DNA from: Fodinicola acaciae
GTDB taxonomy: Bacteria > Actinomycetota > Actinomycetes > Mycobacteriales > HKI-0501
Direction: 5' to 3'
DNA length: 64,000 nt
Assembly: GCF_010993745.1 (NCBI RefSeq)
Contig: NZ_WOTN01000002.1
Span: forward strand, 930,001-994,000
The stretch's first letter is position 1. The number at the start of each line of letters is the position of its first letter. A program made the position numbers and the translations under genes. The notes under the pieces were generated by a model, which was not told the DNA's origin, made no database searches, and saw nothing but the letters and a program-made list of their open reading frames with translations. Of this stretch, positions 1-7,471 are shown piece by piece.

Positions 1-315
1 CCGGTGGGGGTGCAGCGGCTGGTACGCGGACTGTCGGAGCTGGCCGACGCGGTGCCTGGCGTCGAACCGATGGTGCTGGTCAACAAGGTCCGCTCGACGG
101 TGATCCCCGGCAATCCGGAGCGCGAGATCGCCGCCGCGATGCAGCGCTTCGCCGGTGTGGCGCGGATCCGGACGTTGCCGTACGACCGCGCTGGCCTCGA
201 CCGTGCGCTGCCGCGCGGTCAGACGCTGGCGGAGGCCGCGCCCAAATCGCCGCTGCGGCGCGCGCTGGCGGAGGTGGCGGAGTCGCTGCTGCCTGTCGCC
301 GTACGCGCGCGTTGA
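1..315 (+). CDS. C-terminal end of a MinD/ParA/CpaE-type P-loop ATPase (5' partial)
   Basis: Only the last ~105 codons are present; the reading frame is open at the first base, so the start lies upstream of the window. The segment LVNKVR followed by NPEREI and, near the end, TLAEAAP matches the C-terminal part of actinobacterial MinD/CpaE-like ATPases, where the NKVR-type strand contributes to adenine binding. The Walker A region lies outside the window, so the ATPase assignment rests on the C-terminal pattern only. Such proteins act in positioning of division, pilus or chromosome machinery. The gene is followed by a copy of the intergenic palindrome family. Confidence 0.55.
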   Translation, partial: PVGVQRLVRGLSELADAVPGVEPMVLVNKVRSTVIPGNPEREIAAAMQRFAGVARIRTLPYDRAGLDRALPRGQTLAEAAPKSPLRRALAEVAESLLPVAVRAR

Positions 316-340
316 AGGTCGTTCTTTCTTATTGTATGTG

Positions 341-414
341 GAGCCTCTCAACCCACCCCCCACCCGTTTTGGGTGGGGGTTCAGATTGGCGGGGTGGTAC
401 GACAGTTTCGCGCC
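341..414. repeat. Half-copy of the composite palindromic intergenic repeat
   Basis: This stretch holds the CCTCTCAACCCACCCCCC lead-in, a hairpin of the form CCCACCC-TTTT-GGGTGGGGG, and the terminal motif GGTACGACAGTTTCGCGCC. The same three blocks form the right end of the full elements at 9364-9553 and 34136-34503. The left half and the central palindromes are missing, so this is a solo right end between the ATPase gene and the GH3 gene. Confidence 0.75.
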
Positions 415-575
415 GGACCGGGTGTTTTTGTGTCGTCGTACGCGGAAATCGACAGTTCGGCCGACTGCGGCGAGGCATTGACCGGCACCTGTCTGTGGCA
501 GTAACTTCCTGCCGTCCTGTGGATGCGCGGTGAAAATTTGCGAATCCAGTCAATTCGGCTCAGACGGGAGGCGCC

Positions 576-2378
576 ATGGCCGCGCCTAACAGATCCAGGC
601 GACGCTTCCGGGTGGTGGCGGTCGCGGCGTCGGTCGCGATGGTGCTGACCGCGGCCGCTCCGGCGCAGGCGGCGCCGGGCGGTTCGGTCACCGACCTGGT
701 GCTCAAGCAGCTGATCAAGCACATGACGCTGGAGGAGAAGGTCGGCCAGCTGTTCGTCACGCAGGCCTGGGGCGAGTCGGCGACCAACCCGTCGGACGCG
801 GACAAGGCCAAGAACCAGGAGTACTTCGGCCTGGACACCGCCGCGCAGATCATCCAGAAATACCACCCGGGCGGTGTGATCCTCTTCCAGATCAACAACA
901 ACACCAACAACCCGCAGCAGATCGCCGGCCTGACCAACGGCCTGCAGAAGGCCGCCATCAGCAGTGGTACGCACCTGCCACTGCTGATCAGCACCGACCA
1001 GGAGCAGGGGATCGTCGCGCGGCTGCGCGAGCCGGCGACCCAGTTCCCCGGCAGCATGCCGGTCGGCGCCAGCCGTAACACGACCGACGCGTGCACCGCG
1101 GCGTCGATCACCGGCCAGGAGCTGCGCGCGGTCGGCATCAACCAGAACTACTCGCCGGACTCCGACGTCAACGACAACCCGGCCAACCCGGTCATCGGCG
1201 TCCGGTCGTACGGCGCCGACCCGGCGCTGGTCGCCTCGATGGCCTCGACGGCGGTCCGGTGCTCGCAGAAGTACGTCGCGGCCACCGCCAAGCACTTCCC
1301 CGGTCACGGCAACGCCGACAACGACAGCCACACCGGCCTGCCGATCATCCGGCGGACCGCCGACGACTGGCACAAGATCGACCAGCCGCCGTTCACCGCG
1401 GACATCGCCGCCGGCATCGACTCGATCATGACCGCGCACATCGAGGTGCCGTCGCTGGACCCGGCCGGTGACCCGGCCACGTTGTCGCAGCCGATCCTGA
1501 CCGGCATCCTGCGCAACCAGATGCACTATGACGGTGTCGTCGTCACCGACGCGCTCAACATGGATGGCGTACGCATCAAGTACGGCGACGCGCGGGTGCC
1601 CGTACTGGCCCTCGAAGCCGGTGTCGACCAGCTGCTCATGCCGCCGAAATTCGACCTCGCGTACAACTCGGTGCTCGACGCCGTCCGCAGCGGTGAGCTC
1701 TCGGTGTCCCGGATCGAGCAGTCGGTCCTGCGGGTCCTGCGGCTCAAGCTGAAGAACCGCGTGCTGACGCAGCCGTTCGTCAACGAGCAGGCGGTCAGCC
1801 GTACGGTCGGCACGCCGCAGCACCTGGCCGCCGCGCAGACCGTCGCCGACCACGGCATCACCCTGATCCGCAACGACGACAAGGTGCTGCCGCTGGCCAA
1901 GTCCAAGAAGGTGCTGGTCACCGGCTGGGACAACGGCGTGACCTTCCCGACCAGGGCGATCGCCGCCGGGCTGACCAGCGCCGGGATAGCGGCGACCGCG
2001 TTGCCGACCGGTTCGGTGCCGAACGCGTCCGCCGTCGCGTCGGCTGTCGCCGCGGCGCAGCAGAACGACGTCACTGTCGTGGTGACCCGCAGTAGTCTCC
2101 TCGCGCTCGGTGCGAGCCAGGTGGCGCTCACCAACGCACTGATCGCCACCGGGAAACCGGTGGTCGTCGTGGCCGTGCAGAATCCGTACGACATCGGCTA
2201 TGTGCCGACGGCCCGGAATTACGTTGCGTCGTACTACTACGGAGCTGTCTCAAGCGCATCGCTCGCGCGCGTTTTGGCGGGTACGGTGGCGCCGACCGGC
2301 AAGCTGCCGGTGCGGATCCCGTCGCCGGCCGACCTGAACACGACGCTCTATCCGATCGGCTACGGCATCGGTTACTGA
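576..2378 (+). CDS. nagZ: Secreted glycoside hydrolase family 3, NagZ-like beta-N-acetylglucosaminidase
   Basis: The 600-residue protein starts with a basic n-region, a hydrophobic core and an AQA-A type cleavage site around residue 30, so it should be exported. The GH3 TIM-barrel carries KHFPGHG (about 239-245) followed by DSH (about 250), the Asp-His acid/base dyad loop typical of NagZ-type enzymes, and VTDALNM (about 323-329) with the nucleophile Asp. A second domain (about 400-600) follows, as in the two-domain Bacillus NagZ. It would release GlcNAc from the non-reducing end of muropeptides. A GGGAGG ribosome site precedes the ATG. Downstream are an AmiE-like amidase candidate, a kinase, a MurR-like regulator and MurQ, which supports a role in cell-wall salvage. 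Confidence 0.88.
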   Translation: MAAPNRSRRRFRVVAVAASVAMVLTAAAPAQAAPGGSVTDLVLKQLIKHMTLEEKVGQLFVTQAWGESATNPSDADKAKNQEYFGLDTAAQIIQKYHPGGVILFQINNNTNNPQQIAGLTNGLQKAAISSGTHLPLLISTDQEQGIVARLREPATQFPGSMPVGASRNTTDACTAASITGQELRAVGINQNYSPDSDVNDNPANPVIGVRSYGADPALVASMASTAVRCSQKYVAATAKHFPGHGNADNDSHTGLPIIRRTADDWHKIDQPPFTADIAAGIDSIMTAHIEVPSLDPAGDPATLSQPILTGILRNQMHYDGVVVTDALNMDGVRIKYGDARVPVLALEAGVDQLLMPPKFDLAYNSVLDAVRSGELSVSRIEQSVLRVLRLKLKNRVLTQPFVNEQAVSRTVGTPQHLAAAQTVADHGITLIRNDDKVLPLAKSKKVLVTGWDNGVTFPTRAIAAGLTSAGIAATALPTGSVPNASAVASAVAAAQQNDVTVVVTRSSLLALGASQVALTNALIATGKPVVVVAVQNPYDIGYVPTARNYVASYYYGAVSSASLARVLAGTVAPTGKLPVRIPSPADLNTTLYPIGYGIGY

Positions 2379-2394
2379 CCCCCGGAGGTTGGAC

Positions 2395-3435
2395 TTGCTC
2401 GACGCGGCCGTAGCCGTCATCAACGCCGCGGTCGCGTCGAGCCCGGCGGTCTTCCCCTCGGCGGTGCTCGTCGTCCGGCGTGACGACGAGCAGCCGCTGC
2501 GCTATGCGACCGGCGACGCCGTACGCTTCGGCGTCGGGGGCAAGCTCCTACCGGCCGACGAGCGCGTGGCGGCGACCGCCGACACGATCTACGACCTCGC
2601 CAGCGTCACCAAGCTGTTCACCGCGGTCATCGCGATGCAGCAGGTCGAGATGGGGTGGCTCGACCTCGCCGCGCCGGTGGTGCATTACCTGCCGGCGTTC
2701 GCGACGCCGGAGATCACCCTCCAGATGCTGCTCAACCACACCTCCGGCCTGGAGCCGGAGCTGCCGCTGTGGCGCGACTGGGGAAGCGTCGACGAGCGGC
2801 TTCGCGCCGTACTGACGCGCGCGCCGGTGAACCCGCCGGGCTCGACGCACACCTACTCCGACCTGAACATGATCACCCTCGGCGTGGTGCTGGAGACCGT
2901 CGCCGGCCATCCGCTCGACGAGCTCGTACGCGCCGGCATCACCGAACCGCTCGGCCTGACCTCGACCGGTTTCCGGCCGGCCGCGGTCGACCGGGTGGCG
3001 GCGACCGAGGACGAGTCGTACGCCGGCCGCGGGATGGTGCGCGGCGAGGTGCACGACGAAAGCTCGTGGTCGCTCGGCGGCGTCGCCGGCCACGCCGGCC
3101 TGTTCGGCACCGCCGACGACCTCGCCACCTTCGGCCAGGCGATGCTGGCCGGCGGCGGGTCGATCCTGTCCGAGTCGTCCGTACACCTGCTGACCAGCGG
3201 CACCGGCGCGCACGGCCTCGGCTTCGAGCTGGCCGCGCGCCGCTACATGGGGGCTCTGGCCGACGGTGGCGCCTACGGCCACACCGGCTTCACGGGCACG
3301 TCGCTGGTGGTCGACCCCACCACGCGCGCCGTCGTCGTGCTGCTGACCAACCGCGTCCACCCGGACCGCCACGGCCCGTCCGTCAACCCGGTCCGCGCCG
3401 CCATCGGCGACATCGTCGCCGGCGCACTCCGCTGA
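2395..3435 (+). CDS. Class C beta-lactamase-fold serine hydrolase, AmiE-like
   Basis: The protein has the three class C/penicillin-binding motifs in order: SVTK at residues 70-73 (nucleophile Ser and Lys), YSDLN at 154-158 (Tyr and Asn of the YxN motif) and HTG at about 296. The start is chosen as TTG 2395 because GGAGG at 2384-2388 lies 6 nt upstream; another TTG at 2389 touches the Shine-Dalgarno. In Bacillus subtilis a protein of this family, AmiE, sits beside nagZ, murQ and murR and cleaves MurNAc from the stem peptide; the same neighbourhood here suggests that role. Unlike its neighbour, it shows no signal peptide. An esterase or D-aminopeptidase role is the alternative. Confidence 0.72.
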   Translation: MLDAAVAVINAAVASSPAVFPSAVLVVRRDDEQPLRYATGDAVRFGVGGKLLPADERVAATADTIYDLASVTKLFTAVIAMQQVEMGWLDLAAPVVHYLPAFATPEITLQMLLNHTSGLEPELPLWRDWGSVDERLRAVLTRAPVNPPGSTHTYSDLNMITLGVVLETVAGHPLDELVRAGITEPLGLTSTGFRPAAVDRVAATEDESYAGRGMVRGEVHDESSWSLGGVAGHAGLFGTADDLATFGQAMLAGGGSILSESSVHLLTSGTGAHGLGFELAARRYMGALADGGAYGHTGFTGTSLVVDPTTRAVVVLLTNRVHPDRHGPSVNPVRAAIGDIVAGALR

Positions 3436-3456
3436 AAGCCCGCTTGGCCGACGGCC

Positions 3457-3570
3457 GCATGGCCACCATGCTTGCGCTGGATGCACGCACGGCCACCATG
3501 CGTGCATCCGCGACCAAGATGGGGGCCGAGATCGACACCCAGGTACGACAGTTTCGCGCCGTAGCGGGTA
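3457..3570. repeat. Truncated composite palindromic repeat between convergent genes
   Basis: Two direct copies of a unit like CATGGCCACCATGCGTGC, the central palindrome of the repeat family, are followed by the terminal motif GGTACGACAGTTTCGCGCC and GTAGCGGGTA. The GC-rich CCCACCC/GGGTGGG hairpin is missing. It fills the gap between the AmiE-like gene and the kinase gene that faces it. Confidence 0.75.
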
Positions 3571-3573
3571 AAG

Positions 3574-4542
3574 CTAGCCGGCCGTCAGGTGCTGGTAGGT
3601 GTCCGCGTCCAGCCGGCCGGCCGATCGCAGGGCCAGTGCGACCGCGCCGAGGGCCGCGTCCAGTGCGGCGACCGGAGTGACGCCGGTCAGCTCGGTCAGC
3701 CGAGCGCGTACGCCGTCGGCCACCGGCCCGTCGGTGGTCAGCACCGAGCCGCCGAGCACGACGGCGGGCACCGATGGCGAGCCGGCCCGCCGCAGCACCG
3801 CTTCGACGGCGAGCATCAGAGCCGACACGGCGTCGGCGCAGATCGACGCGGCGATCTCGTCGCTGTCGGCGAGGTCGCGTACGGCCGGAGCGGCGCGCCC
3901 GAGCTCGGCCGGCGCGGCGGCATAGACGGCCGCCAGGACGCGCTGCGCTTGTTCGTCCGGCCCCAGCGCGTCATCGGGTTCGTTGCCTGTTAGGGCAGAG
4001 ATCACCGGAGTGGTCAGCGCGGTTTTCGGTCCACGGCCGTCCAGGCCGGCGAGTACCGCCTCGACGGCACGCCGGCCCTGCCAGACCGCCGAGCCGGCGT
4101 CGCCGAGCAGCCAGCCATAGCCATCGGCGCGGTGCCGCACCACGCCGTCCTCCAGCCAGGCGGTGATCGCGCCGGTGCCGGAGATCAGCAGGAGCCCGCG
4201 CTCGGCGGCCGTACCAGCCGCGTACGACGTCTCCAGGTCGGTGACCAACTCAGGCGTACGCGGAAGGCCTGATCGGCGCGCAGCGTCGGCGAGCGCGGCC
4301 AAAGCGGCCGGCCGACGGCCGCTGCCGGCACCGGCCATGCCGACCACCGCCGTGACGACCGCCGAGGCGGGTACGTCCGCGTCGGCCAGCGCGGCCGTGA
4401 TGGTGCCGCTCAGGGCACCGGCCGGATCAGCGGACGACTGCGTACTCGCACCTGGTCCGCGGCCGCGGCCGAGCGGCCGGCCGTCGAGCGTGGTGATGAC
4501 GCATCTGGTGGACGTACCACCGGAATCGAGCCCCAGGGCCAC
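3574..4542 (-). CDS. BadF/BadG-family amino-sugar kinase, MurNAc/GlcNAc kinase (MurK-like)
   Basis: The N-terminus reads LGLDSGGTSTRC, the phosphate-1 motif of the ASKHA sugar-kinase fold, and later segments include GMAGAGSGRR and an ISGTGAITAW adenosine-type motif, as in the BadF/BcrA group that includes N-acetylglucosamine kinases and clostridial MurK. It would phosphorylate salvaged GlcNAc or MurNAc at the expense of ATP in the cytoplasm, giving MurNAc-6-P for the MurQ enzyme encoded on the other side of the regulator. The frame stays open to 4635, but GTG 4542 puts the phosphate motif close to the N-terminus, as in the family. It is divergent from the RpiR gene and convergent with the AmiE-like gene. 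Confidence 0.78.
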   Translation of the reverse strand: MALGLDSGGTSTRCVITTLDGRPLGRGRGPGASTQSSADPAGALSGTITAALADADVPASAVVTAVVGMAGAGSGRRPAALAALADAARRSGLPRTPELVTDLETSYAAGTAAERGLLLISGTGAITAWLEDGVVRHRADGYGWLLGDAGSAVWQGRRAVEAVLAGLDGRGPKTALTTPVISALTGNEPDDALGPDEQAQRVLAAVYAAAPAELGRAAPAVRDLADSDEIAASICADAVSALMLAVEAVLRRAGSPSVPAVVLGGSVLTTDGPVADGVRARLTELTGVTPVAALDAALGAVALALRSAGRLDADTYQHLTAG

Positions 4543-4686
4543 ATCTGGACAATTGGTGGATCTTTCCCGGAAAGCCGTTTTCGGCCTATTCTCGGCGCTC
4601 TGAGCTGGCACGTTGGCTACCGTAGCGAACGGCATTGCCGGACGGTCCGATTGACGTTGTTACCGAAGTGCAAGTAACTTTCCGAC

Positions 4687-5619
4687 GTGCCCCGTAAGAC
4701 GGTAAGTCAACTGAGTGGCGACGCGGGCCAGTCGAGCCATGCCGCCACCGCTGTCCTGGTGCGTGCCTTGCTGCCGTCGTTGTCGCCGGCGGAGAGACGT
4801 GTCGCGCAGGCCGTGCTGGACGATGCCGCCGGCGCGTCGTCGCTGACCATCTCCGAGCTCGCCACCCGCGCGGACACCTCGGAGACGACGGTGATCCGGT
4901 TCTGCCGAGCGCTGGGTTTCTCCGGTTACCCGGAGCTGCGGCTCACACTGGCCAAGGAGGCCGGCCGAGCCGAGAGCGGCGCCGCCGGACGACGCATCGT
5001 CGGCAGCGACATCGGTCCCGGCGACGAGCTGTCCGAGGTGGTCGACAAGATCTCCTTCGCCGACGCTCGCGCGGTCGAGGAGACCGCGGCGCAGCTGGAC
5101 GTGTCGGTGCTGGAGACCGTCGTCGAGGCGATCGTCGGCGCCGGCCGCGTCGACGTGTACGGCGTCGGCGCGAGCGCGTTCGTGGCGATGGACTTCCAGC
5201 AGAAGCTGCACCGCATCGGACGCGTCTCGTACGCCTGGTCGGACGTACACATCGCACTGACCAGCGCGGCACTGCTGCATGCCGGCGACGTGGCGATCGG
5301 CATCTCCCACACCGGCATGACCAGCGACACCGTCGAGGCGCTCACGGTCGCGCGCGAGCACGGTGCGACCACGGTCGCGGTGACCAACTTCCCGCGCTCG
5401 CCGATCACCACGGTCGCCGACCACGTGCTGACCACCGCCGCGCGCGAGACCACCTTCCGGTCCGGTGCGATGTCCAGCCGGATCGCGCAGCTGACGGTCG
5501 TCGACTGCGTGTTCGTGGGCGTGGCGCAGCGTACGTACAACGACACCCGCGCAGCTCTTGAAGCCACTAGGGACGCGGTGGCGCGCCGCCGCCTGTCGTC
5601 GCGGACAGGGAGACCATGA
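4687..5619 (+). CDS. RpiR/MurR-family transcriptional regulator with SIS sugar-phosphate domain
   Basis: The 310-residue protein has an RpiR-type helix-turn-helix in the first ~95 residues (the stretch SSLTISELATRADTSETTV is characteristic) and a SIS domain at about 130-280 with the pattern GVGASAFVA and SHTGMTSDT, which binds phosphosugars. MurR of Escherichia coli and Bacillus is of this family and responds to MurNAc-6-P. Here the gene overlaps murQ by four bases (ATGA) and is divergent from the kinase gene, so it probably represses one or both units and is relieved by MurNAc-6-P. Start is GTG 4687. Confidence 0.85.
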   Translation: MPRKTVSQLSGDAGQSSHAATAVLVRALLPSLSPAERRVAQAVLDDAAGASSLTISELATRADTSETTVIRFCRALGFSGYPELRLTLAKEAGRAESGAAGRRIVGSDIGPGDELSEVVDKISFADARAVEETAAQLDVSVLETVVEAIVGAGRVDVYGVGASAFVAMDFQQKLHRIGRVSYAWSDVHIALTSAALLHAGDVAIGISHTGMTSDTVEALTVAREHGATTVAVTNFPRSPITTVADHVLTTAARETTFRSGAMSSRIAQLTVVDCVFVGVAQRTYNDTRAALEATRDAVARRRLSSRTGRP

Positions 5620-6545
5620 TGACGGCAGCGCCTCGTATTGACCCTGAGGCACTGTCTTTTGCCAGTCCGACCGAAATGCGCAATCCGCGTACGGTCGACA
5701 TCGACCGGCTCGAGACGCTGGACATGCTCCGGCTGATCAACAGCGAGGACGCGACCATCGCCGGCGCGGTCGCCGAAGTCTTGCCGCAGCTGGCCAAGGC
5801 CGTCGACTACGCGGTGGCGTCGCTGCGATCGGGACACCGCGTGCACTACGTCGGCGCCGGCACGTCCGGGCGCCTCGGCGTACTCGACGCGGCCGAGCTG
5901 CTGCCGACCTTCACGCTGGAGCCGGGCCGGGTCGTCGCGCACATCGCCGGCGGTCCGGCGGCGATGCTGCGGGCCGTCGAGGAGGTCGAGGACGACGCCG
6001 CCGCCGGTCGCGCCGACGTCGCCGGCGTCGAGCCTGGTGACCTGGTGATCGGGCTGACCGCCAGCGGCCGCACGCCGTACGTGATCGGAGCGCTGGCCGC
6101 GGCCGCCGAGGTCGGCGCCGGCACGGTGCTGATCTCGGCCAACCCGCTGGCCGACTACCGGGACAGCGTGGACGTGAACGTCGCGCTGGACACCGGGCCG
6201 GAGGTGATCGCCGGCTCGACACGGATGAAGGCTGGTACGGCGCAGAAGCTGGCGCTGAACGCCTTCTCCACCGCGGTGATGGTGCGGCTCGGCCGCACGT
6301 ACTCCAACCTGATGGTGCACGTCGCCGCCACCAACGACAAGCTGCGGGGCCGGCTGATCCGGCTGCTCGTCCAGGCGACCGGGCTGGCCGAGGACGTGTG
6401 CACGGAGGCGCTGGAGACGACCGACGGCGAGGTCAAGACGGCGCTGGTGGTCCTGCTGACCGGCAGCGAGGTCGGGGCCGCCAGGGAGGCTCTGGGGACC
6501 GCGCACGGCGTCGTACGCGACGCGATCGCCGAGCTCACGCGCTGA
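5616..6545 (+). CDS. murQ: N-acetylmuramic acid 6-phosphate etherase
   Basis: MurQ cleaves the lactyl ether of MurNAc-6-P to give GlcNAc-6-P and D-lactate, the committing step of MurNAc salvage in the cytoplasm. The 309-residue protein is the usual length. The signature GAGTSGRLGVLDAAEL lies near residue 80, followed by IAGGPAAML and, further on, GLTASGRTPYVIGAL and GSTRMKAGTAQK, all diagnostic of this SIS-fold etherase. The ATG overlaps the stop of the RpiR gene; a second in-frame ATG follows directly. Translational coupling is likely. Confidence 0.95.
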   Translation: MMTAAPRIDPEALSFASPTEMRNPRTVDIDRLETLDMLRLINSEDATIAGAVAEVLPQLAKAVDYAVASLRSGHRVHYVGAGTSGRLGVLDAAELLPTFTLEPGRVVAHIAGGPAAMLRAVEEVEDDAAAGRADVAGVEPGDLVIGLTASGRTPYVIGALAAAAEVGAGTVLISANPLADYRDSVDVNVALDTGPEVIAGSTRMKAGTAQKLALNAFSTAVMVRLGRTYSNLMVHVAATNDKLRGRLIRLLVQATGLAEDVCTEALETTDGEVKTALVVLLTGSEVGAAREALGTAHGVVRDAIAELTR

Positions 6546-6562
6546 GGCCCGCCGAGGCGGCT

Positions 6563-6741
6563 GCACGCATGGCCACCATGCGTGCGTTGGGCGGTCGCAT
6601 GGCCACCATGCGTGCATCCGGCGCGGCGACCAAGATCAACTTTGAACTTGTGTAAGCAGCCACGCGAACCCACCCCCCACCCGATCTGGGTGGGGGCTCA
6701 GATTGACAGGCGGGTACGACAGTTTCGCGCCGTAGCGGGTA
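6563..6741. repeat. Composite palindromic repeat, one half plus central palindromes
   Basis: The segment starts with two perfect palindromic units of type GCACGCATGG-CCA-CCATGCGTGC, continues with AAGATCAACTTTGAACTTG and the CCACGCGAACCC lead-in, then the CCCACCC-GATCT-GGGTGGGGG hairpin and the terminal GGTACGACAGTTTCGCGCC...GCGGGTA. These blocks match, in inverted order, the left half of the elements at 20371 and 34136. It separates murQ from the convergent nitroreductase gene. Confidence 0.8.
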
Positions 6742-6747
6742 GTCCGT

Positions 6748-6772
6748 GACGCAATCGGGTCCCGATTGCGTC
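6748..6772. terminator. Perfect hairpin between convergent genes
   Basis: GACGCAATCGGG is followed after one base by its exact reverse complement, giving a stem of about 11 bp. It overlaps the stop codon of the nitroreductase gene and lies just outside the repeat element. No T-run follows, so termination is inferred from position between convergent genes. Confidence 0.5.
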
Positions 6773-7379
6773 AGACGGTGGTGACGACCTCGTCGTGGTC
6801 CAGTCGGGGGCTGCGCGGGAACCAGGCGTTCTCGCCCGGCTTGCCGATGTTGACGACGACCAGGCTGCGGTGCCGGCCGTCCGGGAAGAACTCGCGGTCC
6901 ACGGCCTCGGTGTCGAAGCCGCTCATCGGGCCGGCGGCCAGCCCTGCGGCGCGTACGCCGAGGATGAAATAGCCGATCTGCAGCGTCGCGTTCAGCCGCG
7001 CGTACGGCTCGCGGTCGATGCCGTCGAAGAGCTCGCGCGCGTCCGGCTTGTGCGGGAACGTCTTCGGGAACTCCTCGTGGAAGTCCAGGTCGGCGGCCAG
7101 GATGGCGACCAGCGGCGCGCTGAGAGTCTTGGCCTGGTTGCCTTCGGCCATCAGCGGCACCAGCCGCTGCCGGGCCTCCGGCGAGCGGACCAGCACGATC
7201 CGCAGCGGCTGCTGGTTCATCGACGTCGGACCCCATTTGATCAGGTCGTAGATGGCCTGGACCTGCTCTTCGGTGACCGGCTCGTCGGCGAAGGTGTTGG
7301 CCGTACGGGCCTCGCGGAACAGCAGGTCAGCGGCGTCCTCGCTGATCTTGAGAGGCGATTCCAGGGTGGTGCCGGACAT
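6771..7379 (-). CDS. RutE-like FMN nitroreductase / malonic semialdehyde reductase family
   Basis: The ~203-residue protein aligns by eye along its length with RutE: the N-terminal FREARTANTF, then LIKWGPTSMNQQPLRIVLVRS (FMN-binding region), KTLSAPLV, FPHKPD, GPMSGFD and NIGKPG all occur in the RutE order. RutE reduces malonic semialdehyde to 3-hydroxypropionate in pyrimidine degradation, but no other rut genes are visible here, so the physiological substrate is open. ATG 7379 is chosen because the family begins a few residues before the conserved helix; the frame remains open upstream without homologous sequence. Confidence 0.8.
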   Translation of the reverse strand: MSGTTLESPLKISEDAADLLFREARTANTFADEPVTEEQVQAIYDLIKWGPTSMNQQPLRIVLVRSPEARQRLVPLMAEGNQAKTLSAPLVAILAADLDFHEEFPKTFPHKPDARELFDGIDREPYARLNATLQIGYFILGVRAAGLAAGPMSGFDTEAVDREFFPDGRHRSLVVVNIGKPGENAWFPRSPRLDHDEVVTTV

Positions 7380-7471
7380 GTCTAGGCTCCTCGGTGAGTG
7401 GTCCCAACTGCTTGATCGAACAATAGTTATCGCAGAAGTTGTTTCCATGGAAGATATGGGGTCGATCACAG

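Noticed and set aside
381-1853. 490-codon minus-strand frame opposite nagZ
   Set aside because: Arginine/valine-rich shadow typical of high-GC antisense frames, with no motifs and overlapping a certain gene.
3447-3516. HAWWPC-type peptides encoded in several places (also near 6562-6617)
   Set aside because: They come from translating the central palindrome of the repeat family (CATGGCCACCATG) and are not a protein motif.
3457-3516. CRISPR-like short direct repeats
   Set aside because: The units are few, adjacent and self-palindromic, lack regular spacers and are part of the MITE-like repeat. No cas gene is present.
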